Source: Isoetes taiwanensis (taxonomy: Eukaryota; Streptophyta; Lycopodiopsida; Isoetales; Isoetaceae). Taken from it: 64,000 bases of DNA. The stretch's first letter is position 1, and the number at the start of each line of letters is the position of its first letter. The notes beneath the pieces are model-generated. The model saw only the letters and a list, made by a program, of their open reading frames with translations, had not been told where the DNA came from and ran no database searches. Shown here piece after piece: positions 22,421 through 31,466 of this stretch. A program made the position numbers and the translations under genes. Location: positions 2,330,155-2,394,154 of the forward strand of contig JAJEKV010000002.1 of assembly GCA_021234155.1 (NCBI GenBank). The letters run 5' to 3'.

Positions 22421-24035
22421 TTATTATCTGAATCATCACATCAATAATTTGTAGCAATACACCTGCGAGTCCTTCTTGATCCAATCACTAAAGCGCTCCC
22501 GCTAGCATTTACTCGGAAGTTGAGGACCTCCAAGGAAGTGGGCCGGGACTGATCTTTGTTTATATGCAATTTGTTGTTCAAAAATAAAAATCTTTATATA
22601 AAAATAGAGTAACCCATTAAAAAACGGAAATCATTTTGTTCAAGGCGAAATACCTACGTGTTGGGTGGGCTTTGATCTTGATTAGCGAGTTGTGTCGGAT
22701 CTGAGATCAAATTGCATGCAAACAAAGAAGTTTGGGTGATGGTAGGAAAAGAAAAGGAAATCTGAGAAAAAGGATGTTTTATACTTTTTCTTTTTTTTTT
22801 TTGCATTTACTTTTATACCACCAACAGCCACTTTTAATAAATGCATTCGTTGAGATGAGATAATAAATAATTTTGAAAATGAAACGTTGCTTATTTTGGT
22901 CATTTTCAATTTTTGCTAGGCAAGAAAAGAAAAAAAACAAACAAGAGACCCTGGACTTGGATTTGTGCATAAGTGCTAAAAGTTGTAAAGGTATATATAA
23001 TATAAGCAATAGCTTTTTTTTTTTTTTTTTATTTTTATTTTTTATTTTTAATTATGTTACTTGTGGTTTACACGCATTATGACTTGGGTGCATGATACAT
23101 ACATGAAACAGGGAGGAAAGAATGTTATTTTTACATGGGTAGAACAAGAAAATTAGTAAATGTAGTGGACCTTATGTCTTCACATATTTGTCGATGGTAA
23201 AAATGAATAATATTTTCGGAAAGAAAACTAATTTAGGGCAAGCACAAACGTATCAACGAATTTGAAAGACACGAATGGGCTTGATCATCGGTCGCACGCC
23301 GAATTCCTTGGCTCCATTATAAGGTATTGACACTACAAATTCGCTTTGGGGCATTCTACCATTTAGTCATAGGCTGCGGATTGATGGTCGTCAAAAAGGA
23401 AAAACTTTTTGATTATCACATCCCCGCCAAAGCCGGTGATGGTGGGTGCTCGGTTTAAGAGCCAATAGGAATGCTGAAGTTACCTTAGAAAAGAGGTCTT
23501 AGCGAAAGTAACTAACTTGACCTCGAGGAAGGCATTGAGAGTCAGGACACAGAAAAAACTATGGAGCAAGCTGCTGCAACAGTTGATCCTAATGATGACC
23601 AAAATGCAACGAGGAAATCTAGCAAGTCTTTACAAAATGGAGCCAATATGACCAACAACCATAATCAGGTCGATGTAGAAAAAGTAACTTTAGAACTTAT
23701 ATAATATGATCATTTATTTGCAGCGGTGAAACATAGGGATTATTGTTCTTGATGACGTAAGTATTTAGACCGGTTTTGTTAAATCTTAACATAGAGATGA
23801 TAAGGTTACACAGATGAAGATCAGATATATCAGAATTCATGTAGATGTGAAGTGACCTAACCAGCAAGAAGGTTCGAGCTGGTTGTAGGATTCGACACAG
23901 CGCCACCTATTAGATATGAAAGTGATCTTTGCTGCAGTAACTAAAAGAATATCAGCTGTTTAACTTGTCTTATGATTACTTTGGCTGGTTTTTTGGTTTT
24001 TTAAGATATAAGATATTTGCCAAGGGTAAAAGCAT
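22421..24035. other. AT-rich interval, nothing recognised
   Basis: Poly-A/T stretches (22,792-22,801; 23,012-23,045) and short frames only. No gene or repeat ends could be supported. Confidence 0.5.
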
Positions 24036-24330
24036 GATACGGTGTACCACTTTTGGAACCCTCAAAAGTACCTTCACTGGGTACTTTTAAAACTGGTACT
24101 TTTTGTTTTTTCTTCCCATTAAAATCAATTCAAAACTTGAATTTAAAGTCAATAACATGTCAATCTATAGTATTAGAGGATAACAATACTATTAGAGACT
24201 AAAATTAATGAATCAACTCTCAAACTTATTGTTTATTGAGACATTTATGCAAGTTCACAGTACCTAGTGTTGGGTACTTTTTTGGGTAGTTTTGCACTCC
24301 CTAAAACGAACTTTAGATGGTACACCCTAG
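24036..24330. mobile_element. MITE-like element, about 295 bp
   Basis: The ends are inverted copies: ATACGGTGTACCA on the left and TGGTACACCCT on the right, flanked on both sides by AGCATG as a possible 6-bp target duplication. Inside are several GTACTTTT/AAAAGTAC words and no coding frame. The superfamily cannot be assigned. Confidence 0.55.
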
Positions 24331-24338
24331 CATGCTTT

Positions 24339-24897
24339 CACCTGCTGGTGAAGGGCGATAAGCCAGATAGCCCCATAGCTTACCTGCTAGCAACTTTGAT
24401 TGTTACGACCATCTTCGGCTTGAGACGGGTCGGTGGGTTGGAGAGCCGCGCCAGGACAGGATTTGTCAGTGTTGCCCGCTGGGGGTTGTTGAGGATGAAA
24501 GCCATGCCTTCGAGCTGTCCAACCTATAGTCGGTCCGGGCTCGCTATGTTCTCTTGGTGTGACACAGTGCGCCCTGCCGACGAAGCTACTCAGTACGCCG
24601 TCAGTTCGATCCCTTGGCTCCTACCTCCAGGAGGTTTTAGATCTGCGGACTCACCCTCGCCCCGCGAGGAGGTCTTGGGAATTCATGTGTATATGTATAT
24701 TTGTACAACTGCCAGCAGGCTTGTTGCTGCGACGGTTTTTCCCTCGTGGGGGAGGGGGGTTTTTTAATCCGGGTAGCAACGGGCTTGCTGCACCCGTGTA
24801 ATTTGAGTCCCATAGGCCGATTGGCCTCCGCGGACGATAAAAGAACCTTCCTTCCTTCCTTCCTTCCTTCCTTCCTTCCTTCCTTCCTTCCTTCCTT
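24339..24897 (+). mobile_element. Retroposon or LINE 3' end with (TTCC)12 tail
   Basis: The last part (24,725-24,848) is the shared retroposon module: ggtttttccctcg, ggggttttttaatccgg, agtcccataggccgattggc, ggacgataaaag. A pure TTCC run fills 24,849-24,897. The preceding GC-rich segment (24,400-24,720) has open frames but no recognisable motif. The 5' limit is a guess. Confidence 0.55.
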
Positions 24898-25590
24898 GGC
24901 TAACTTTCAATGGGTTTGCTGCAGGTAACCGGTGCTATCTCTCTAGGTTTTTCTTATTTCTGTCAGTCGGAAGCATGGGAATTTTGCTGCTATACAGTGT
25001 TCACTCTACTTGGTTTAAAGTTCTTCCAAAAAGTATACTCTACCCATATATACTTCAAAGGATGCAGTGTTGTTAGGATTATTTTTAAATGATTCTATGA
25101 TAAACATTATTGTAGACAGACTTGCATCATAATATTCGTAAATTTCTATTTGGTTTTATATACCACTCTTGGAAAATTTTGTATCTGCATTAAGACAGCT
25201 TTTTGATTTATTATACAAACTTGGGCTGGTTCTATTCTGTTTGTATATCTTAAGTTTGTCCATATTGCTAGAAATCTACTGTTTATTGTATTGTCCATTT
25301 CTATTCTCTTACTTTTTATTCTAGTGTCCATATTGCTAGAAACTTGCTCTTGCTAAAAACATGTTTGTACTTTAAATTATTCTGTTAGATTGTATTATTC
25401 TGATGATTGTATGATTCTTTCGCATACTTTTATGGTATTTGTTTACTCTCTTGAACAAGGATTTTTTTCTTTTCTTTTCATTATCCAAGTCTTTGGCTTA
25501 GTTGTAGCTAACACCTGGCTATTTCTAAGACTGCCAATTGGTCTTTAAATTCCCTTCGGGAATGGTAAGACAATGGTCTAGGCCTTAGGC
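24898..25590. other. AT-rich interval, nothing recognised
   Basis: No exon or repeat boundary is visible, apart from the poly-T at 25,591 where the duplicated segment starts. Confidence 0.5.
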
Positions 25591-27192
25591 ATTTTTTTTT
25601 TGTTGGAAAATCATGGCCATTTTATTGAAGGGCAACTTTTTACTAAGCGATGGTAACAATTATTAAGAATGTCTAAAAAAATTTAGCCGTTCTCTGCATG
25701 GTTAGGACCCTCAAGAATAGTACTGAACACTTCAAATTTAAGGCTTGTTGTACCAGAGTTCTCAGTTATCCGTGTCCCTGCTTACTTTACAAATGCTTAT
25801 TAGTGCTTATTGACGCAAATAGACCATGTCATTATGAGTATATAGCATTAAACATTCTAGCTAGCGTACTTAGCCACTAGTCTACTTTTAAATGTGTAGA
25901 GCTTGGAGATATGTCAGGAAACACTTAAAGGAGTTATATAGACTTTGGAGAATTTCTTGGGCCTTGGGCCGTGGATGTCAAAATTTAAGATCTAACAATC
26001 TACGTTGAAACTTGTTGAGGTGGGCTGCACCACGGATATATTTGAAATTTGAGGAATTGTTGTGGGGGTTTAGGCCACGCTAAACAAATGGTAAATGCAA
26101 CCTATTGAGAAAATAAAGATTAGCAACACAAAAAATAACAAATTGTTCACTAAACCACACAAATTTTAAGGATAGCTGTCATGTTTGATATTTAATTTAA
26201 CAAGAAACTTAAATTGTTAGAACCCATTTCATTTCAATCTTCACTTCACATTATTGCTGGGTTAACCACAAATGCATAAATTCTGCTCCTTGCTCATAAA
26301 TCCTTCAAGACTTTTGATTGAATTTTAATCTCTTGTTTACATTATTTCTTGAATCCAACCATTATTCTTTGCCATACTAATTCGGACTTGCTCACTTTGA
26401 TTCTTATAATACATTTTCTTTGATCATATATATGGGTCCACTATGTACTGTCAAGTGCTCCAAATTGAAGAACTGCTTGGAAATGGGCAATCATGATGGG
26501 CCCTAAATCAGATAATAACCTAGCTTCCAAAATTGTAGCTCTATATAGCATTTGATAAATTAGTCAATTGGAGTCATGTCCATTGGATAACTTCCAAGAA
26601 CTCTCAAGAATGGGGCAATCTCTCGCAAATGCTACCATGTTTGCTTGGCTAAAACCAATAATTTAATTCCTCAATTGACTCAACATCTACAGGTTATACC
26701 TGCAGGTGTCCACGCACCTTCTGGGCACGTTCATCAGCCATAGATGCTTCAAAATCAACATAGAAACGATAATCAAAATACTGCCAACAACCAAAAAGGA
26801 TCATTATCATGTATGCTGCATATTGTTATATCTAAACCAATAAAATTTCCCCACTTGGCAGTGCCTCTGTTATTATCATCAACTACTCGCAGAGGCCTTT
26901 TCCTTTGTGGACGACTTTCTATCTGTATTTTTAAAGAAACTCCAATAAGCATGTCTCTTTTAGTGAGTAACCTTATTGTAGAAGGGGGCGCATTCCAATG
27001 ACCTTTGTCAAATTAATGTTCCTTAGGGAAAATACTGCAAGAGCCTTGAAAAGCACTCCTGGTCCTTCCTCCAGTGTGAGCACGATACTAGTCCGCACTA
27101 GTCTTATGTTAGATATTAATCAGAGAAGAAAGAGAAAACGGCCCTTGTGAAATAATCCTTGATACTAGCCCTGCCTTGTTCATCAGATGAGT
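25591..27192 (-). repeat. Inverted-repeat copy B1 (arogenate dehydratase segment)
   Basis: It matches 58,957-60,608 in reverse complement over its whole length. At the low end it starts at a T run next to CAATAAAATGGCC-type sequence (read on the minus strand), like a LINE 3' tail. At the high end homology stops at about 27,192, inside an intron of the dehydratase gene, where the DIRS-like and methyltransferase segment begins. Confidence 0.88.
26560..27102 (-). pseudogene. Arogenate/prephenate dehydratase, last four exons (copy 1)
   Basis: Arogenate dehydratase makes phenylalanine in plastids. Four exons of its C-terminal ACT domain are readable: 27,092-27,003 (TLEEGPGVLFKALAVFSLRN), 26,922-26,854 (IESRPQRKRPLRVVDDNN, the ESRP motif of the Phe-binding region), 26,780-26,700 (YFDYRFYVDFEASMADERAQ) and 26,622-26,560 (LRVLGSYPMDMTPID, then TAA). 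Introns have mostly normal borders. The first exon is preceded by a 10-bp tandem duplication (ACTAGTGCGG), and the last acceptor reads TTTGCGA rather than TTTGCAG. The catalytic PDT domain is absent because the segment ends at 27,192. It is cleaner than copy 2: no extra Val in RVVDD and an intact EASMADERAQ. Confidence 0.88.
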
Positions 27193-27412
27193 TTGCCCTC
27201 GCCCCATGGTGTTTTCGCTATATTGATTCCTTGTGGGGCCCACATCATGTTGATCGTTTCGCCTCTCCCCTTAACCACAAGCTCCCAGTTTATAATACTC
27301 GGTTCGCATACCGGCACCGCATTCCCCCTGATGCTTTTACCTATGATTGGCACCTCTTTAACAATTTTTGTTTTCCTCCGCCCTCCTTGTTTACAGCGCT
27401 TGTATTCTAGAA
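27193..27412 (+). mobile_element. DIRS/Ngaro-like retrotransposon fragment (RNase H tail)
   Basis: One open frame reads FRYIDSLWGPHHVDRFASPL, then KLPVYNTRF, PPDAFTYDWHLFNN and FPPPSLF. The pattern WGPHxVDRFAS..N..LPxxNxRF...DAFxxDW...N...PPPSL is the end of the RNase H region that precedes the recombinase part of DIRS-type retrotransposons. Nothing upstream of it remains. The fragment abuts the dehydratase duplication at 27,192 and a TATTCTAGAATA palindrome at about 27,398. Confidence 0.6.
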
Positions 27413-27499
27413 TAACTTTAGGTGGCAGGAAGATAGTTTACTTCACGTTTTCTCTTTTCAACTGCTAAAAAGGTTGTGGTTTTCTTTCTAGCCAAAAAA

Positions 27500-28935
27500 A
27501 TGTTATCACCTGCCAGACATGTCTGATGGAGCAACTCAACGTGGAGACGTGGGAGAGGTACATCCGACGAGCGTATGCTTCAGTACGCACCAAATTTTGA
27601 AGGATGGGTACGCTGACTAAACACGTCATACTTTACTTGTCTCTGTCTCAATCTCCCCTTTGTTTGCAGAACAAGAAGAAAAATAAGGACCTGCCAGAAG
27701 GTTTCATGCACCTCGTCGGACCCAGCGCGAGAAGAAAGAACACCGGCGAGAGAGGAGAACTCTAGATGTGGAGCCTTCTGACTATGAAAAGTTTAATTTG
27801 TTTGACCAAAATAATTTGTTTTCCATCATTCACGGGGACTGCACTAAATTGGTTGGGGACGGTAAAGCCCCGCGAGGATTTCCTGCTTGGTGATTGCGGA
27901 CCTTCCTTATGGCTTTAAGCTAAAGGGCCGGCCGTTACGACGATCAGCCTTTTAAATTTTCAGAGTTTAACGCTTTCGTCGGCGACATCAAACAAGTCTG
28001 CGGCCAAAACCGGCGTCTTGTCGTGTTTCACTTTCGAGCATGCAATGCGGCCTTGTGGAGTCCACGTTTAGAAATCGCCGGATCCCGATTGCAAAAATTT
28101 GGTTATGAGAATTTGGTTTGGTGAGTACTTTATTACGGAATACGTTGGGCTTGTTTCTTTTTTTTTGTTTTGATTTTCTATTCGAATATAATTGCCTTTG
28201 ACTTGTTCTCTTTGTTTGTTTTTGTTGTTTTCGTTAGTGACACCACTCTAATTTCTACTGGTACAAAACAAATATAAACTACCATGGAGGGAAAGGGGTT
28301 CTTTGAGTAAGGTTGAATACCTCCATGTTGCTTCTTGGAGTTTCGATGGAAAACGCACCATGGAGCATTTTAACACGGCAATAAACATGCGAATTTTTCT
28401 AATGTGTTGGAATTTCCGGTTTGTGCTTCAAAAACTCTGAGGACCCTAGTGCACAAGGTAGAATTGTTAATCACTACCGAAGCCTCAAAGCTAATCAACC
28501 ATCTCCTAGACATGTTTTCCGTCCCGGAGATTGGGTGCTTGATGCCTTCTCGGCTCGGTACAACAATAGCTTGTGCACTTAGGAAGGGCGAATTGTATAG
28601 CGGTGGACATTGATAAAGAAGGCTGTGCAATTCATCAAGATGAGATTGGCGACCTTGCCTACCCTACCGGATGAGCACCAAGAGTTAGGGGCCAAATCCT
28701 CATCCGATTTTGCCAAGCTGACCTCTTCGAGATATACGACCTCCATTCACTAGCTCTTTAGAGGATGAAGCTACTTTTGCAGAAAGCTGAAAGAAGTGGC
28801 ACTAGCTACCATTCACGAAGACACCTGCAGAAGTAGACAAGGGTAAGGCACAAGAAAAGGATCGGGACTTCTGAGAATCACGGCACGCCAGAAACAAGCA
28901 AAAAGCATGATGAAGACTTCGATTTGGACCTTTAG
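27500..28935 (+). pseudogene. Beta-class DNA amino-methyltransferase (N4-cytosine or N6-adenine), intron-containing
   Basis: Order of motifs: a basic lead-in (about 27,670-27,790), FSIIHGDCTKLVGDG (27,812-27,860), motif IV as LVIADLPYGFKLKG (27,885-27,930, DLPY for the usual DPPY), LVVFHFRACNAALW and LQKFGYENLV ending at a GTGAGT donor near 28,121. After the intron (acceptor TTTCGTTAG about 28,238) come WYKxN-like and VASWSFDGKRTMEHF pieces, NVLEFPV, EASKLINHLLDMFSVP (28,476-28,530), then motif I split over frames (VLDAFS, then GTTIACALRKG at 28,559-28,590), CIAVDIDKEGCAIHQDEIGD and a tail ending DEDFDLDL at TAG. Motif IV before motif I marks the beta class. Breaks at G runs in motif I and a stop before motif IV inactivate it as written. 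The intron holds a TATTACGGAATA palindrome. Confidence 0.8.
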
Positions 28936-29241
28936 TCTGTCTTTTCCAAAAAAACATTAATACTGACCACCATGTGATGTTACAAATTGTGTCATTGAAA
29001 CACTCTTCATTATATAATAATTATTTTATTTACTACATTCTGGTGTTTTCAAGATAGTACTTTTTGAGAATACAAAAGCATATTCTTCCCTTTTCAAGTG
29101 TTGGTTTTGGCAAAATCCAAGTTCTTTTACACTAGGGGGCCAAAAAGGAGGTAAAAAAAAATTAAGCCTATTGGAATTCCCAATTAGAAGGAAAAAAGTG
29201 TCATTTTCTAGATCAGGCTGTTTTTTTCAAGGGAATCTTTG
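28936..29241. other. Spacer between convergent genes
   Basis: AT-rich with A runs. No coding potential was seen. Confidence 0.5.
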
Positions 29242-29269
29242 AAACGGGAGTGCTGCAACACTCCCGTTT
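29242..29269. terminator. Perfect 28-bp palindrome between convergent genes
   Basis: AAACGGGAGTG-CTGCAA-CACTCCCGTTT forms an 11-bp perfect stem with a 6-nt loop. It sits between the 3' ends of the methyltransferase (+) and the H3-fold gene (-). A shared 3' end signal, a protein site or an element terminus are all possible. A relic-like version lies at 13,270-13,300. Confidence 0.5.
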
Positions 29270-29355
29270 AATTTGCAATCATGTTTACATCCTTATTATT
29301 CAAAATTTTCACACTTTACATATAAGCTTCTTAGTTACAAAAAGTATTTTCTGTC

Positions 29356-30492
29356 CTATTTGTCTGTTCTCTTGATGTACTTCGCCAGTCTCATGTCTTT
29401 CGGTGTCATAGTGACTCTTTTTGCGTGGAGTGTGCACGCCAACGAGTCTTCAAAGTGTTGCACGACCTCCATCTCTGCCGCTTCTTGCAAAGCGAGTAAC
29501 ATGTCGTTGGTTACTCGCTTGCCGGGGCCGTAATCCCACAAAATCTCCCGGACAAGTCTTTGGAATGCAGCTCTGGGGATAAGAAATCCGTAACTCCGTT
29601 GGAAGTGTCGGATTTATCGCAAGGCTTTTCCAAATACTGAATCTTGGGATCTTCTCATGGGCTTCTGTGGGGGGTTCGGAAGCTCTGGTGGAGGTTTCAG
29701 CTGAAATATCTCCCGTGTTGGCCGCCTTCCTTCAATGTATTTCTCCTTGTGCGCCTTGTAATACGCACTATACTCAGTATGCATCTTCTTGTATGCATTA
29801 TACTCTGCTAACTCCTTCTTATACTTCCTCTCGGGCCCTAAGGTATACGAGTCCCTCGCCGTTTTGCCTCCTCCCGACTTCTTCGCGGCTGCTTTGTCTC
29901 CCCCTGACTTCTTCGTCTATTGCCATTGTGGAAACGGTGGGGGTTGTTCAACCGGTGGTTCTGTCGGGTCTTGGGCTGGGGTCCCTCTCTCTTCTTGGGG
30001 TTCCTCGGGCTCGGGATGATGCTTCTGCTTCTTTTTCGAGGATTCTCCAATTCCGTCAAATACCTTATCCAAGAAGTTCAGTATCACTGAATCTTGATGG
30101 CGATGAGGGTTAGTCGTCTTGAATTGGATTCGTAGATGGCGATGCCGGCCGATCTCTTCTTCTTCTTCTTCTTTGGTGGCTCTTACGTCATCACTCCCTT
30201 GCCCTTCTGTCTTTTTCTTCCCTATTCTTGACCTTTGTTCCCACCATTGGTCTTCTTGGCCTCCTCATTTTGCTTTACGTGCTTTCTTCTTTGCCTTCTC
30301 CTCTTTCTTCCTTGCCTTCTCCTCTTTCTTCCGCCTCTTCTCTAGATTCAGGTAGTATCTAGGTCGCCTCTCCATGTCGGCCTTCAATCTCTCTTCGGCA
30401 TCTTTGAGTTTTACGCTTTCGTGGCGAGGACACGGGTATTTGGGCCTATCGTCGTTCCTTACCATCTGAGCGGGTGCCGCCGTTCTAGCCAT
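29356..30492 (-). pseudogene. Histone-H3-fold protein with about 290-residue N-terminal extension
   Basis: One frame without any indel runs 378 codons from ATG 30,492 to TAG 29,356, with three internal stops: TGA 30,265, TAG near 29,917 and TAA near 29,613. The last ~90 codons match the H3 fold in order: alphaN KALR-x-IRHFQRSYGFLIPR, alpha1 AAFQRLVREILWDYG, alpha2 LLALQEAAEMEVVQHFED, CTLHAKRVTM, alpha3 TPKDMRLAKYIKRTDK. Loop 1 has canonical H3 length, not the longer CENH3 loop. The protein begins MARTAAPAQ, echoing the H3 tail start ART. Between lie Lys/Glu-rich helices (EKRRKKEEKARKKEEKAKKK), a Pro-rich part and a Tyr/Lys repeat (EYNAYKKMHTEYSAYYKAHK). The third stop stands where H3 has Glu of ALREIR. 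TATA and dyad repeats lie upstream. Confidence 0.85.
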
Positions 30493-30592
30493 ATTTGTGA
30501 GAGATTGATTTGGATCGGTAGAAAATCACCTATTGGGACGAGCTCGAAAAAACAATTTGAAAAAAAACTAAAAATGAGGTCTAAGTCCACTA

Positions 30593-30599
30593 ATTTATA
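30593..30599 (-). promoter_or_regulatory. TATA box of the H3-fold gene
   Basis: On the minus strand CTATAAATTAG lies about 101 bp before the ATG at 30,492, the same distance as in the acidic ORF of cluster A. Confidence 0.6.
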
Positions 30600-30709
30600 G
30601 GGTTAAAATTTTAGGGTTTGGCCTAGTTGCTTATTTTCTTGGTTTGTTGATGAAATCCTCCATATCTCGAATCGAAGCTAGGTCTTCTTCAACCATTTTC
30701 GCTCGAACC

Positions 30710-30775
30710 CCTCTAAGCACGCGCGAGGAGGGTATTAGGTCCAGACCTAACTATGCCCTGGCGCATCCTTAGAGG
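30710..30775 (-). repeat. 66-bp dyad hairpin repeat, copy 3
   Basis: Arms CCTCTAAGCACGCGCG and GGCGCATCCTTAGAGG (read on +) enclose ATTAGGTCCAGACCTAAC. It is oriented toward the H3-fold gene, as copies 1-2 are toward the acidic ORF. Confidence 0.9.
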
Positions 30776-30922
30776 TGTTGCACCTTTTTGCTTTAAACTT
30801 ATCCAACTTAAACAAATTAACATGCATTTCCAACTAATTGAAGCATTCTAAGCCAGATTCTATCATTACTTTTTCACTTTGAGTAAGTTTCGATCAAATT
30901 TCGATGTTACTTTTGAGGGACC

Positions 30923-30988
30923 CCTCTAAGCATGCTCGAGTATGGTTTTAGGTCATGACCTAACTAGTGTCTGGCGCATCCTTAGAGG
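30923..30988 (-). repeat. 66-bp dyad hairpin repeat, copy 4
   Basis: Same arms, with the central dyad TTTAGGTCATGACCTAAC. It lies 213 bp from copy 3. Confidence 0.9.
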
Positions 30989-31135
30989 TGTTGCTCCAAA
31001 ATGACTTTTACTTAATGTTTTTGAATGTTTTATCATACAAATCTAGCCAATTCGAGCTTTTTAAGCGGGATTTCATCTTATATTTTACAATTTGGGGCTC
31101 CTAAGGCCGAGTTCTAGGGTTCATATGGGGTGACC

Positions 31136-31199
31136 CCTCTAAGCATCTTGAGACCCGATTAGGTGCGGACCTAACATGCTCCTGGCGCATCCTTGGAGG
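31136..31199 (-). repeat. 64-bp dyad hairpin repeat, copy 5
   Basis: Same arms, with the central dyad TTAGGTGCGGACCTAAC. It lies 213 bp from copy 4, so the repeats have a regular period of about 213 bp in both clusters. Confidence 0.88.
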
Positions 31200-31448
31200 T
31201 GTCAGCCAAAAAGTGTATAAAATTTGCTAGACTTTCTTAGGTGACTTTTCTTCAATCTACTTCATCTAAATTATGTTCTCTAATTATCCTAATTCTAGAT
31301 AGTTATTAACTCTATTCATGGGAAAAAAAATTTCCCACTACTCGAGGTTCGTGCTTGGGCTTTTATCTCCAAGACTGAATGTCTAGATTAGTTAGTTCCT
31401 ATAGGAATACGATTTGATTGCTTTCGATCTTGGTGCGCCAAGATCAAA

Positions 31449-31460
31449 GCTCTGATACCA
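31449..31460 (-). other. Primer-binding site for initiator tRNA-Met
   Basis: TGGTATCAGAGC on the minus strand, a few bases after the LTR end at 31,467. It shows that this LTR is a 5' LTR and the element reads toward lower coordinates. Confidence 0.85.
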
Positions 31461-31466
31461 TTAGAA

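Noticed and set aside
24267-24767. 166-codon open frame
   Set aside because: It runs across a MITE end and a retroposon module and has no protein motif.
29356-29640. CENH3 identity for the H3-fold domain
   Set aside because: Loop 1 has the canonical H3 length and the N-terminal extension is unlike plant CENH3.
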